Assembly: GCF_003669015.1 (NCBI RefSeq)
Contig: NZ_CP033069.1
Location: 248,001 to 312,000, forward strand
Length of the DNA stretch: 64,000 nt
Reading direction: 5' to 3'
Origin: Acidovorax sp. 1608163
GTDB taxonomy: Bacteria; Pseudomonadota; Gammaproteobacteria; Burkholderiales; Burkholderiaceae_C
In this document: piece by piece, positions 8,699 to 16,263 of the stretch
Numbering within the stretch: position 1 is the first letter of the stretch
Layout: each line of letters begins with the position of its first letter
The notes under the pieces: model-generated
The model's database searches: none
What the model was told of the DNA's origin: nothing
Seen by the model: the letters and a program-made list of their open reading frames with translations, nothing else
Program-made: the position numbers and the translations under genes

Positions 8699-9991
8699 TC
8701 AAAACAGGCTGCGCTGCACCGGCGGCGGCGTCAACTGCGCGGCGAGGTCGGCAGCGTCCAGCGCACGCCCGGGGCGGTAGTCGGCCGCCTCCACAAAGGG
8801 CAGCACTTTCTTGAGCGGTACATGCAGCCGCGCCAAGTCCGCATGCCGCAGGCGGCGCACGCGGCGCGCGGCCAGCAGGCGGTCCACCGTCTGCACACCA
8901 AACCCGGGCACGCGCAGAAGCAGTTCGCGCGGGGCGGTGTTGAGGTTGACCGGAAAGCGCTCGCGGTGCGCCAGTGCCCAGGCCAGCTTGGGGTCCACAT
9001 CGAGTGCCAGCATGCCGGCCTGGCTGCCGGACTTGCCTTGGCTGGGCGGCACGATCTCGTCGTGGGTAAATCCGTAAAAGCGCATCAGCCAGTCGGCCTG
9101 GTAGAGCCGGTGCTCGCGCACCGTGGGCGGTGCGGCCAGCGGTAGGGCGCGGGCTGCGTCGGGAATGGGGCTGAAGGCTGAGTAGTACACGCGCCGCAGC
9201 CGGTGCACGCCGTACAGGCGCGCGCTGGTGGCGAGGATGGTGCGGTCGTTGGTCGCATCCGCCCCCACGATCATCTGCGTGCTTTGCCCGCCGGGCGCAA
9301 AGTGCGGCACGCTGGCCCGGCGCGTGGTGCGCGATTGCGGCATCGACACGATGGCCTGTGCAGCCTGCTCTTTGCGCGCGGCGCGCGATTCGCCAATGTG
9401 CACGGCCATGCGGGCCATGGAGCGGTCGATGGCGGCGCTGTCCTTTTCGGGCGCCAGGGCCGTGAGGCCTTCGGCCGTGGGCAGCTCGATGTTGATGGAC
9501 AGGCGGTCCGCATAGCGGCCTGCGCGCTCCATCAGCTCCGGCGCTGCATCGGGAATGGTCTTGAGGTGGATGTAGCCGCGAAAGTCGTGCTCTTCGCGCA
9601 GCACGCGGGCCACCTCCACCACCTGCTCCATCGTGTAGTCGGGGCTCTGGATGATGCCGCTGGACAGGAACAGCCCCTCGATGCAGTTGCGGCGGTAAAA
9701 GTCCAGCGTGAGCTGCACCACTTCATCGACCGTGAAGCGCGCCCGGGGCACGTTGCTGGTCACGCGGTTCACGCAGTACAGGCAGTCGTACTGGCAGAAG
9801 TTGGTGAGAAGAATCTTGAGCAGCGAGATGCAGCGCCCGTCCGGCGCGTAGCTGTGGCAGATGCCCATGCCTTCGGTGGACCCCATGCCGCGCCCGCCCA
9901 CCGAGTTGCGCGGCGCAGCGCCGCTGGATGCACAAGAGGCGTCGTACTTGGCGGCGTCGGCCAGGATGGCGAGTTTGGACTGTAAATTCAC
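8699..9991 (-). CDS. Putative DNA modification/repair radical SAM protein with HhH motif
   Basis: 430 residues. Cys66, Cys70 and Cys73 (FCQYDCLYC) form the radical SAM [4Fe-4S] CxxxCxxC motif. The C-terminus carries a helix-hairpin-helix segment (LLLRVPGFGVQTVDRLLAARR, about residues 363-384) as in DNA-binding proteins. This combination defines the TIGR03916 family, found paired with DUF4130 proteins. It starts with MNLQSKLAILADAAKYDASC, a conserved beginning, and is followed 15 bp later by the DUF4130 gene on the same strand. The pair probably acts on DNA using SAM-derived radical chemistry, but the reaction is unknown. Confidence 0.92.
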   Translation of the reverse strand: MNLQSKLAILADAAKYDASCASSGAAPRNSVGGRGMGSTEGMGICHSYAPDGRCISLLKILLTNFCQYDCLYCVNRVTSNVPRARFTVDEVVQLTLDFYRRNCIEGLFLSSGIIQSPDYTMEQVVEVARVLREEHDFRGYIHLKTIPDAAPELMERAGRYADRLSINIELPTAEGLTALAPEKDSAAIDRSMARMAVHIGESRAARKEQAAQAIVSMPQSRTTRRASVPHFAPGGQSTQMIVGADATNDRTILATSARLYGVHRLRRVYYSAFSPIPDAARALPLAAPPTVREHRLYQADWLMRFYGFTHDEIVPPSQGKSGSQAGMLALDVDPKLAWALAHRERFPVNLNTAPRELLLRVPGFGVQTVDRLLAARRVRRLRHADLARLHVPLKKVLPFVEAADYRPGRALDAADLAAQLTPPPVQRSLF

Positions 9992-10060
9992 TGGATAAAT
10001 TTACAGTATTTGGAGGCTCGGCACCAGCCCTGGGGTAAAAGTCCCGGGGGCGTGATGGTT

Positions 10061-10111
10061 CAAAATTGATAGCTGCCAGCGCTTTATGGAAAGGCGCTAG
10101 AGGCCAAAAAA
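10061..10111. repeat. Dispersed palindromic repeat, copy c
   Basis: CAAAATTGATAGCTGCCAGCG, a short loop, then AGGCGCTAGAGGCCAAAAAA. This is the best preserved copy and was used as the reference for the family. It lies upstream of the radical SAM gene (minus strand) and downstream of the ligB-like gene, immediately beside a second repeat type at 10121. Confidence 0.8.
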
Positions 10112-10120
10112 GTGCTAAAT

Positions 10121-10207
10121 CGTAGGTCGGGTTAGCGCAGCGTAACCCGACACCATCGCTCCCGCCGGTCCCTGTCGGGTTACGCCCATTGTGCTAACCC
10201 GACCTAC
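10121..10207. repeat. Inverted repeat GTAGGTCGGGTTAGC...GCTAACCCGACCTAC
   Basis: GTAGGTCGGGTTAGC at the left end and its reverse complement GCTAACCCGACCTAC at the right end border about 57 bp that itself contains a second nested pair (CGTAACCCGAC / GTCGGGTTACG). This is a known style of dispersed palindrome in proteobacteria. It is only seen once here. Along with copy c it fills the gap between the ligB-like and radical SAM genes. Confidence 0.8.
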
Positions 10208-10216
10208 ACCGCTGCG

Positions 10217-11062
10217 TTACACCGCCTCCAGCGCCATCACAGCGGTGGCCGTGTTGGAGATAGGGATGTGATAGTTGCTGTGCACCCGCCGCACGCCCGC
10301 GCTGGCGGTGGCGAGGGCCCCGCGCATGGCCAGCCACATCAGCAGTTCCACGCCCTGGGTGCCGGTCTTTTCCACAAGCTCGTGCACGCTGAACTGCGTG
10401 GCCCATTCGGGGTTGGTGGTCAGGCTTTCGATGAACTGCAGGTCAAACGCCTTATTGATGAAGCCTGCGCGCTCGCCGTCAAGCTGGTGGCTGAGGCCGC
10501 CGGAGGCAATCACTGCCACCTTCTTGTGGCTGTCCCAGCTTTGGATGGCCTGCCCAACCGCCTTGCCCAGCGCGTAGCAGCGCTTGGCTGAGGGCAGCGG
10601 GAACTGCACGGTGTTGATGCACACCGGCACCACCGTCACGGGGCAATCGCCCTCGGGCCAGAAGAGCTTGAGCGGCAGCGTGCAGGCGTGGTCCACCAGC
10701 ATTTCCTGGCAGGTGGTCACGTCAAATTCCTGGTCGATCAGCGTGTTGATGAGGTGCCACGACAGGTCCACCTCGCCCGGGAAGGGCGGCAGCGTGGGGA
10801 TGCCCCAGCCCTCGTCGGCGTTGTTGTATTGCGCCGCTGCGCCCACGGCAAAGGTGGGCATCTTGTCGAGGAAGAAGTTCAGGCCGTGGTCGTTGTAGAA
10901 CATCACCACCACGTCGGGCTGCTTCTCGCCCAGCCATTGGCGGATGGGCGGAAAGCCGTCGAAGAAGGGCTTCCAGTAAGGCTCGTTTTGCAGGCCCTTG
11001 TGGATGGCGTTGCCAATGGCCGGGATGTGCGAGGTGCCGAGGCCGCCGATGAGTTGTGCCAT
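10217..11062 (-). CDS. Extradiol dioxygenase LigB family, beta subunit of a second protocatechuate 4,5-dioxygenase-type enzyme
   Basis: 281 residues. It carries the class III extradiol ligands His12 (GTSHIPAIG), His59 (YNDHG) and Glu239 (GTQGVELLMW), plus the catalytic His192 in GGLSHQLDG. LigB-type subunits bind non-heme Fe(II) and open catechol rings next to the hydroxyls, with the alpha subunit forming the lid. A LigA-like alpha gene lies 120 bp upstream on the same strand. It differs in many positions from the copy at 41890, which sits in the full pathway operon, so a different substrate (for example gallate or another protocatechuate analogue) is possible. Confidence 0.92.
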   Translation of the reverse strand: MAQLIGGLGTSHIPAIGNAIHKGLQNEPYWKPFFDGFPPIRQWLGEKQPDVVVMFYNDHGLNFFLDKMPTFAVGAAAQYNNADEGWGIPTLPPFPGEVDLSWHLINTLIDQEFDVTTCQEMLVDHACTLPLKLFWPEGDCPVTVVPVCINTVQFPLPSAKRCYALGKAVGQAIQSWDSHKKVAVIASGGLSHQLDGERAGFINKAFDLQFIESLTTNPEWATQFSVHELVEKTGTQGVELLMWLAMRGALATASAGVRRVHSNYHIPISNTATAVMALEAV

Positions 11063-11105
11063 GTTATTTTCCTGATGAAGGTTGTTGTGGCATGTGTTGC
11101 TTCAG

Positions 11106-11182
11106 GCGGCGCCGGGCCGCCCCAAGCCGCCTGAGGCCCCCCTGGGGGGCAGCGAACCACACGCAGTGGGGAGCGTGGGGGC
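11106..11182. repeat. GC-rich dispersed repeat fragment (CCGCCTGAGGCCCCCCTGGGGGGC type)
   Basis: The 120-bp gap between the dioxygenase subunit genes contains GGCCCCCCTGGGGGGCAGCG with a self-complementary CCCCCC/GGGGGG core and flanking CCGCC/GGCGG blocks. Related stretches are at 27485-27548 and 28575-28660. These belong to a loose, GC-rich repeat type common in this bacterial family. Its presence between alpha and beta genes may weaken read-through. Confidence 0.5.
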
Positions 11183-11533
11183 TTAGTCTTTTCCTGCGGC
11201 CACGAGCATCGCCTTGAATTCGTCTTTGGTCATGCCCGTCTGCTGCGCGCCGATGTCCTGCATGTCCAGCTTGAAGATGCCCGCGAACTTGGCCAGGTAG
11301 TAGGCGTTGCCGCCTGCGGCGATGAGCTGCAGCACGTTCTTGGCGCGGATGGCGGCGGCCTGCTGCTCGTTCAGGCCGTACTTGCGCATGTACGCCTCTT
11401 CATCGGCCACAAAGGCCTTGCGGTTGGCCTCGTCGTTGAATGAAAAGCACATCTTGTTCAGCGCATAGCCCTTGCGGGCCTGGTCGCCGTCGAACGGCGT
11501 GGTGCCGGGAATCGGGGGCTGTTTGGAAGGCAT
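11183..11533 (-). CDS. LigA-type dioxygenase alpha subunit (second copy)
   Basis: 116 residues from the ATG whose complement is at 11531-11533. The family pattern is visible: IPGTTPFDGDQARKGYALN, then YGLNEQQAAAIRAKNVLQLIAAGGNAYYLAK, and a closing TGMTKDEFKAMLVAAG. LigA subunits shape the active site of LigB partners. It heads a two-gene unit with the beta gene and is divergent from the LysR gene starting 82 bp away. It is shorter than the alpha subunit at 41447 (146 residues), which has a longer tail. Confidence 0.92.
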   Translation of the reverse strand: MPSKQPPIPGTTPFDGDQARKGYALNKMCFSFNDEANRKAFVADEEAYMRKYGLNEQQAAAIRAKNVLQLIAAGGNAYYLAKFAGIFKLDMQDIGAQQTGMTKDEFKAMLVAAGKD

Positions 11534-11615
11534 GGTGTCTCCAGGTCTTGATGTAAGTCAGCGCAGTGTCAAGGCGCCATTGCCAAAGATGAAGGGGGAA
11601 AAGATCATCGAATGC

Positions 11616-12527
11616 ATGAGCAAATTCGATGGATCACAGCTGGACGGGCACCTGCTGAAACTGCTGCTGGCGGTGCTAGAGACGGGCAGCATCACGGCGG
11701 CGGCCGAGCGCCTGGGCGTCACCCAGTCGGCGGTGAGCCATTTGCTCGACAAGCTGCGCGCCATCACCGGCGACCCGCTGTTTGTGAAGCGCGGGCGCGG
11801 CATCGTGCCTACCGCACGCGCCGAGGCCCTGGCCCAGCCCGCGCGCGACATGCTGCACCAGATGCAGCTGTTTGCCCAAGGGGCCGACTTTGACCCGCGC
11901 GCCTGGCAGACCGAGCTGACCATCGCCGCCAACGACTTCCAGCGCGATTTGCTGCTGCCCGCGCTGGCCGCGCGACTGCGCAGCGCTGCACCGGGCGTCA
12001 TGCTGCGCATCCTGCCCAGCGGCGCGCCCAGCGCCGAACTGCTGCGCTCGGACGCGTGCCAGCTCGTCATCAGCCCCCGCCCGCCGGACGGCACGGACAT
12101 CGTGCAAAAGCGTTTGTTTGAAGACCAGTACCGCGTGTTCTACGACGCCAGCGTGCGCAGCGCCCCCGCCACCGAGGCCGCCTACCTGGCCGCCGACCAC
12201 GCCACCGTGGCGTATGAAGCGCACCGTGGGCTGGACCTGGACCGCCAACTGCAGGCCCGTGGCGTGCGCCGCCGCTTCGCCGTGCGCGTGCCGGGCTTTG
12301 CGGCGCTACCCGCGTTTGTGCGCGGCACCGCGCTGCTCACCACGGCCCCGTCGCTGCTGGCCCGTACCGCCCTGGCAGGCCTGGCCAGCGCGTCCGTGCC
12401 TGTGGTGTGCCCGGCCATGCCGATGTATTTGATCTGGCATGCGCGGTATCAGCAGGATGCGGCGCATCGGTGGCTGAGGGCCGAGGTGGAGGGGGGGGTG
12501 GGGCCGGTGTTGCAGGTATCCAGTTGA
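11616..12527 (+). CDS. LysR family transcriptional regulator, divergent to the second ligAB-type pair
   Basis: 303 residues from ATG 11616 (MSKFDGSQLDGHLLKLLLAV). An alternative in-frame ATG at 11589 adds nine residues; no well-placed ribosome binding site separates the two. The HTH is at about residues 15-60 (ITAAAERLGVTQSAVSHLLDKLR). The effector domain has IAANDFQRDLLLPALAARLR, a variant of the LysR core. It faces the alpha-subunit gene across an 82-bp shared promoter region and is the likely activator of that pair. The last codons run through a GGAGGGGGGGGTGGGG tract without frame loss. Confidence 0.9.
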   Translation: MSKFDGSQLDGHLLKLLLAVLETGSITAAAERLGVTQSAVSHLLDKLRAITGDPLFVKRGRGIVPTARAEALAQPARDMLHQMQLFAQGADFDPRAWQTELTIAANDFQRDLLLPALAARLRSAAPGVMLRILPSGAPSAELLRSDACQLVISPRPPDGTDIVQKRLFEDQYRVFYDASVRSAPATEAAYLAADHATVAYEAHRGLDLDRQLQARGVRRRFAVRVPGFAALPAFVRGTALLTTAPSLLARTALAGLASASVPVVCPAMPMYLIWHARYQQDAAHRWLRAEVEGGVGPVLQVSS

Positions 12528-12618
12528 CGCATGGGGGTGTTGCGGCGGCTGTGGGCGCGGGCCTTCACAATCGTTGGCCAACGAATTAGTGACCTTTAGG
12601 CAGGGGAGTAGGGAGGGA

Positions 12619-13017
12619 ATGATGAACGTCAAAAACCGAATGGCCGCAATGTTGGCCATCGCGCTGTGGGGCGCGCTACCAGTTGCGCATGCGCAAGCAC
12701 CTTACAGTCTGAAAACAGTGGAATCGAACCCGGTTCCGCGCACCGAGATGCTCAACCTCTGGCGGGAGGTCGCTTTGCAGCAATGTGCCGATGCGCGAAA
12801 ACGTTTCAACCTGTCGCACGACGACTGCTTGCGTGAGGTGGGCAAGCGGGCCGATGCTTGTACTGCGGCCCAGATGTCTTCGACACCGGCCATCGTGTCC
12901 AGCATGGCCGTATCCAAAGATGTGGGACGCAAATACCTGCATTGCGCAGTGCCGTTCTATTTCTGCAAAGGCGTCGAGGTCAAAACCGAAAAAGAGGTGC
13001 TTGAGCAGTGCCGTTGA
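12619..13017 (+). CDS. Small exported protein of unknown function
   Basis: 132 residues. GGGAGGG lies 4-5 nt before ATG 12619, with a second ATG at 12622; the frame is open further upstream without support. The N-terminus is a signal peptide (KNR, hydrophobic AAMLAIALWGALPV, then AHA for cleavage near residue 27). The mature part of about 105 residues has six Cys, suggesting disulfides in the periplasm, and a helical middle. No family recognised. Codon use is less GC-biased than its neighbours, so recent acquisition is possible. Confidence 0.75.
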   Translation: MMNVKNRMAAMLAIALWGALPVAHAQAPYSLKTVESNPVPRTEMLNLWREVALQQCADARKRFNLSHDDCLREVGKRADACTAAQMSSTPAIVSSMAVSKDVGRKYLHCAVPFYFCKGVEVKTEKEVLEQCR

Positions 13018-13036
13018 TAGGCCGCTGAGCGCCGCT

Positions 13037-13927
13037 TCAGTGACCTTCTTCGACGCGCTGGCGGTCCTTGCGCAGCGCCGTTTTCAGCAACCGCGTCGCC
13101 CGGTCCTTGAGTCCCACCGGCTTGCCCGGCCGCACCGGGTGCTTGCGTGCCTCCACACAGGCCGCCAAAAAGTCCTGCAGGATGGCCGTGTCGTCCAGCG
13201 TGTCCGAGCCTTTTTTATGAAACTCCGGGTGCCACTGGGTGGCCGCGATGTAGCCGCGCCCGGGGGCGGGCTTGAGGCGGATGGCTTCGGGCACGCCGTC
13301 GGGTTCGCTCAGGGCTTCGACCTCAAACTCGGGGGCCACACGCTTGATGCCCTGGTGGTGGATGCTGTTCACCCGCGCACGGGGCGCCTCGGGGTAGAGC
13401 TGGGCCAGGCGCGAGCCGGGAACGATCTGGATGTCGTGGAAGTGCTGGTCGTAGGTGGTGGCGTTGCGGTGCTGCCGTGCGCCGGGGTGCTGGGTTTCGA
13501 TGTCCTGGTACAGAGCGCCGCCAAAGGCCACGTTGATGAGCTGCAGGCCCCGGCACACGCCAAAGATGGGTTTGCCCACTTCGGCAAAGGCTTTGACCAG
13601 GGCTAGGTCGTAGATGTCGCGCACGCGGTCGCCCACCCATTCTTCACGCAGAGGTTCTTCGCCATAGTTGCCGGGCCACACGTCGGCGCCGCCGTGCATC
13701 ACCACGCCATCCAGCCACTCCGCATAGTGCTGCAGGGTCACGTCGCCTCGTGCGGTCTCGCCCGTGGGGCAGGGCACCATCACGACGATGGCGCCGGACG
13801 ACATGATCCAGTGCGCGATGGATTGCTCGACGTACTGCAGCGTCTTATTGGTGAACAGGGGGCGGGTGGGGTCGGCGTGCTGGAAGCAGGCGGACAGGCC
13901 GATTTTGAGGCGGGGGGCGTCGGGCAT
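13037..13927 (-). CDS. Gamma-glutamyl-gamma-aminobutyrate hydrolase family (peptidase C26)
   Basis: 296 residues, started at the ATG complement 13925-13927 (MPDAPRLKIGLSACFQHAD). The class I glutamine-amidotransferase fold is shown by the nucleophile Cys125 in FGVCRGLQL, by MHGGADVWPGNYG near residue 80, and by the His-Glu pair in TQWHPEF near residue 240. PuuD-type members hydrolyse gamma-glutamyl-GABA in putrescine breakdown, but many paralogues have other gamma-glutamyl substrates, and no puu genes lie nearby. It ends convergently with the small exported protein gene, 20 bp away. Confidence 0.88.
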   Translation of the reverse strand: MPDAPRLKIGLSACFQHADPTRPLFTNKTLQYVEQSIAHWIMSSGAIVVMVPCPTGETARGDVTLQHYAEWLDGVVMHGGADVWPGNYGEEPLREEWVGDRVRDIYDLALVKAFAEVGKPIFGVCRGLQLINVAFGGALYQDIETQHPGARQHRNATTYDQHFHDIQIVPGSRLAQLYPEAPRARVNSIHHQGIKRVAPEFEVEALSEPDGVPEAIRLKPAPGRGYIAATQWHPEFHKKGSDTLDDTAILQDFLAACVEARKHPVRPGKPVGLKDRATRLLKTALRKDRQRVEEGH

Positions 13928-14041
13928 AGCGGGGTGGTACTGAAGGTGCGCTGGCGAGGGGGCGCACAGGCCAGCCACGGTTGTAGCACCGCGCTGCCCG
14001 TGGCGGTGTAGGAGAGCGTCGGCTTCCGTTGCCGCATCTGA

Positions 14042-14310
14042 GAACCTGTTCAAAGTCTTTTGGGAGATTGCATTGGAGTGCAATCGGGATGAGTGGATGG
14101 CTCGGATGCGCCGCATGGGCTCGTGCCCATGCAAGCAGCCGGGGCGTCCAATCGCCCGATTTCACTCCAACCCTGCGGGTAAGTGGCTTGCCGGGCGGTC
14201 TGCGTTGTTGCAACGCTTGCCAATAGCACGGGCTATTGGCTGCGCGCTGCGCCTAGCAGCCCATCCCGGCGAGCCACTTGTGCAACTCCAAAAAAACTTT
14301 GAACAGGTTC
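14042..14310. mobile_element. MITE of 269 bp with IS5-type ends (same as the adjacent IS)
   Basis: The left end GAACCTGTTCAAAGTCTTTT (from 14042) and the right end AAAACTTTGAACAGGTTC (to 14310) are near-perfect inverted repeats and differ by only a few bases from the ends of the IS that follows. No open frame of note is inside. The interior holds further pairs, AAGTGGCTTGCCGGG with CCCGGCGAGCCACTT, and the hairpin CCAATAGCACGGGCTATTGG. A bordering TGA on the left and TTA on the right fit the TNA target rule but are not identical. It is therefore probably mobilised by the neighbouring transposase. Confidence 0.8.
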
Positions 14311-14388
14311 TTAGAACCTGTTCAAAATCTTTTCCCGATGAGGTACTGATAGCAGGCTGACTGTGACTGAAGCTAAGCTGCGTGCTCC

Positions 14389-14763
14389 ATGAGAGCCAAG
14401 TACCCCAGCGACATTAGCCCCGAGCAATTTGAACCCATCCGTGCCTTGCTGGAGAGTGCCCGCAAGAGTACGCGCCCACGCAGTGTTGATCTGTATGAGG
14501 TGTTCTGCGCAGTGCTCTATTTGCTGCGCACCGGTTGCCAGTGGCGGGCGTTGCCCAGTGACTTTCCCAAGTGGCGCACGGTGCATGCGTACTTTGCCAT
14601 CTGGAGCGAGCCGCGTGAGGGAGGCAGCCTGCTGGAGCAGGCTTTAAAAAAATCAGGTTGGCGCGGCCCGAGAGAAACTGGGGCGCAACGCCTCAAGCAC
14701 GTTCTTGATCGTGGACGCGCAGAGCGTGAAGAACACGGAAACGGCGGGCAGCAAGGGCTATGA
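14389..14763 (+). CDS. IS5-family transposase, upstream frame (OrfA)
   Basis: 124 residues from ATG 14389. Up to residue 88 it reads as the normal N-terminal part of IS5/IS427-like transposases, including DLYEVFCAVLYLLRTGCQWR, ALPSDFPKWRTVHAYF, and LLEQAL. After an A7 run at 14646-14652 the frame continues without family character to 14763. The other frame picks up the homology with KNQVGAAREKLGRNASSTFL. A single transposase would require shifting between frames at this A run, by ribosomal or transcriptional slippage, as IS elements of this type use. Confidence 0.85.
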   Translation: MRAKYPSDISPEQFEPIRALLESARKSTRPRSVDLYEVFCAVLYLLRTGCQWRALPSDFPKWRTVHAYFAIWSEPREGGSLLEQALKKSGWRGPRETGAQRLKHVLDRGRAEREEHGNGGQQGL

Positions 14764-15181
14764 CGCGGGCAAGAAAGTCTCGGGAATCAAGCGCCATATT
14801 GCAGTGGACACGCTAGGGCTGCCGCACGCCGTTGCGGTGACGACGGCAGAGGTGACGGACCGCAAAGGGGCTTTGCAGGCACTGCAGCGCTGCAAACCTG
14901 CTTTGAGCCGGGTGCAAGCCCTGTTGTGTGACAGCGGCTATGTGGGCCGGCCGTTTGCCCAGGGCGTCCAAGACATTCTGGGCGGACACGTCGTGGCACA
15001 GATCGCCAAGCGCAGTGAACTGCATACGTTCAAGGTGATGCCCCAGCGTTGGGTGGTGGAGCGCAGCTTTGCCTGGTTGGAGAAGAACAGGCGGTTGTGG
15101 AAGAACTGCGAGAGGTTGCTGAACACCAGCTTGCAGTTCGTCCATCTGGCATTCTTGGCTCTGCTGCTCAAAAGATCTTGA
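14705..15181 (+). CDS. IS5-family transposase, downstream frame (OrfB)
   Basis: 158 residues shown from the codon at 14705; family similarity begins already at about 14648 just behind the A7 run. It supplies the DDE catalytic residues: Asp in LIVDAQSVKNTE, Asp in LCDSGYVG, and Glu in VVERSFAWLEKNRR, which also has the IS5 Y/R-E-K type signature. Frame order relative to OrfA is +1 (or -2). No ribosome binding site favours independent translation, so a fused product is more likely. Confidence 0.85.
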   Translation: MIVDAQSVKNTETAGSKGYDAGKKVSGIKRHIAVDTLGLPHAVAVTTAEVTDRKGALQALQRCKPALSRVQALLCDSGYVGRPFAQGVQDILGGHVVAQIAKRSELHTFKVMPQRWVVERSFAWLEKNRRLWKNCERLLNTSLQFVHLAFLALLLKRS

Positions 15182-15267
15182 ACAGGTTCTTAGGCCCGGC
15201 CTACCAGCCCGTGGGGCGATGGACGTGGCGCAGCACCCGCAGGCCCAGCAGGGCCTGGTTAGGCATG

Positions 15268-15320
15268 AAAATGGCCTCTAGCGCTTGTTGAATAAGCGCT
15301 AGCAGCTATATAAAAAATAG
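15268..15320. repeat. Dispersed palindromic repeat, copy d (inverted orientation)
   Basis: AAAATGGCCTCTAGCGCTTGT, then GAATAAGCGCTAGCAGCTATA: the reverse complement order of copy c. The arms CTAGCGCTT / AAGCGCTAG form a hairpin just beyond the 3' end of the SUMT gene (minus strand), where it may end transcription from that gene. Confidence 0.8.
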
Positions 15321-15332
15321 CGTTTGACCCGA

Positions 15333-16208
15333 TCAGGCAGTGACCAGCTCCGGCGCCTGGCGGGCGGCCTCTGCTGCGGCAGGCTGGGCTTGCAAGGCGA
15401 TGCCGGGGTGCGCCAGCAGCGCGTGCAGCTGCACCACCTGGCCCACCATGATGAGGGCCGGGGGCTGCACCTTCTCGGCCACGGCCAGTGCGGGCAGGGT
15501 GGCCAGGGTGGCGGCCAGGCAGCGCTCGGTGGGCAGCGTGGCGTTTTCCACCACGGCAGCGGGTGTGTCGGCGGGCAGGCCGTGGGCGATGAGCTGGCTG
15601 CAGATGGCGGGCAGGGCACCCACACCCATGTAAATCACCACGGTTTGGCGGGGGCGGGCCAGCAGTTCCCAGTCCAGCCCCACGGTGCGGTCTTCGCGCA
15701 GGTGGCCGGTGGCAAACACCAGGGTGCAGGCGTGGTCGCGGTGCGTCAGTGGGATGCCTACCGAGGCCCCTGCGCCCTGCGCCGCCGTGATGCCCGGCAC
15801 CACGTCAAAGCCAATGCCCGCTTGCGCCAGGGCCTGCACTTCTTCGCCGCCGCGCCCAAAGATGTAGCCGTCGCCGCCCTTCAGGCGCACCAGGCTGCGG
15901 CCGCTTTGGGCCAGGCGCACCATCAGTTCAATGATCTGCTCTTGCGGCAGAGTGTGGCGCGAGGACTCCTTGCCCACGTAGATGCGCTCGGCACCGGGGG
16001 CGATGCAGTCCAGCACGGCGGGGCCGACCAGGTGGTCGTACAGCACCAGGGTGGCGCTTTGCAGCGCGCGGTAGGCCTTGCGGGTGAGCAGATCCGGGTC
16101 GCCGGGGCCCGCGCCTACCAGCGTGACATGACCCGCCTGCGGGCATGGGCTTTGGGCCGCGCAGGCCCTGTCTGCGGCGGTGCCGGTCGCGTCGTTCATC
16201 GGGCTCAT
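15333..16208 (-). CDS. cobA: Uroporphyrinogen-III C-methyltransferase (SUMT)
   Basis: 291 residues. It makes precorrin-2 from uroporphyrinogen III with two SAM methylations, feeding siroheme and heme d1. Family motifs: VTLVGAGPGDPDLLT (SAM site), YDHLVGPAVLD, VGKESSRHTLPQEQI, VRLKGGDGYIFGRGGEE, and VVPGITAAQGAGASVGIPLTHR. It lacks the dehydrogenase/ferrochelatase part of CysG, as in standalone CobA/NirE proteins. It is divergent from the heme d1 operon, with a shared FNR-like palindrome in between, so it likely serves as the NirE of this pathway. The long Ala/Cys-rich lead (residues 1-25) precedes the domain. Confidence 0.95.
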   Translation of the reverse strand: MSPMNDATGTAADRACAAQSPCPQAGHVTLVGAGPGDPDLLTRKAYRALQSATLVLYDHLVGPAVLDCIAPGAERIYVGKESSRHTLPQEQIIELMVRLAQSGRSLVRLKGGDGYIFGRGGEEVQALAQAGIGFDVVPGITAAQGAGASVGIPLTHRDHACTLVFATGHLREDRTVGLDWELLARPRQTVVIYMGVGALPAICSQLIAHGLPADTPAAVVENATLPTERCLAATLATLPALAVAEKVQPPALIMVGQVVQLHALLAHPGIALQAQPAAAEAARQAPELVTA

Positions 16209-16263
16209 CGTGGATCTCGTTGTGTGATGGGAACAGGCCCGATGTTTAAACGCAATGCACCGC

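Larger units (their letters stand above)
14314..15189 (+). mobile_element. IS5-family insertion sequence, 876 bp
   Basis: Terminal inverted repeats GAACCTGTTCAAAATCTTTT (14314-14333) and AAAAGATCTTGAACAGGTTC (15170-15189) match at nearly all of 20 positions. Both ends are bordered by TTA (14311-14313 and 15190-15192), consistent with a 3-bp TNA target duplication of the IS5 family. Two overlapping frames code one transposase. The element lies 143 bp from the 3' end of the SUMT gene and directly abuts the MITE, and appears complete. Confidence 0.93.

Noticed and set aside
15193..15267. A short minus-strand frame (MPNQALLGLRVLRHVHRPTGW) next to the IS
   Set aside because: Only 21 codons, no ribosome binding site and no recognisable product; it may be a remnant but cannot be supported as a gene.
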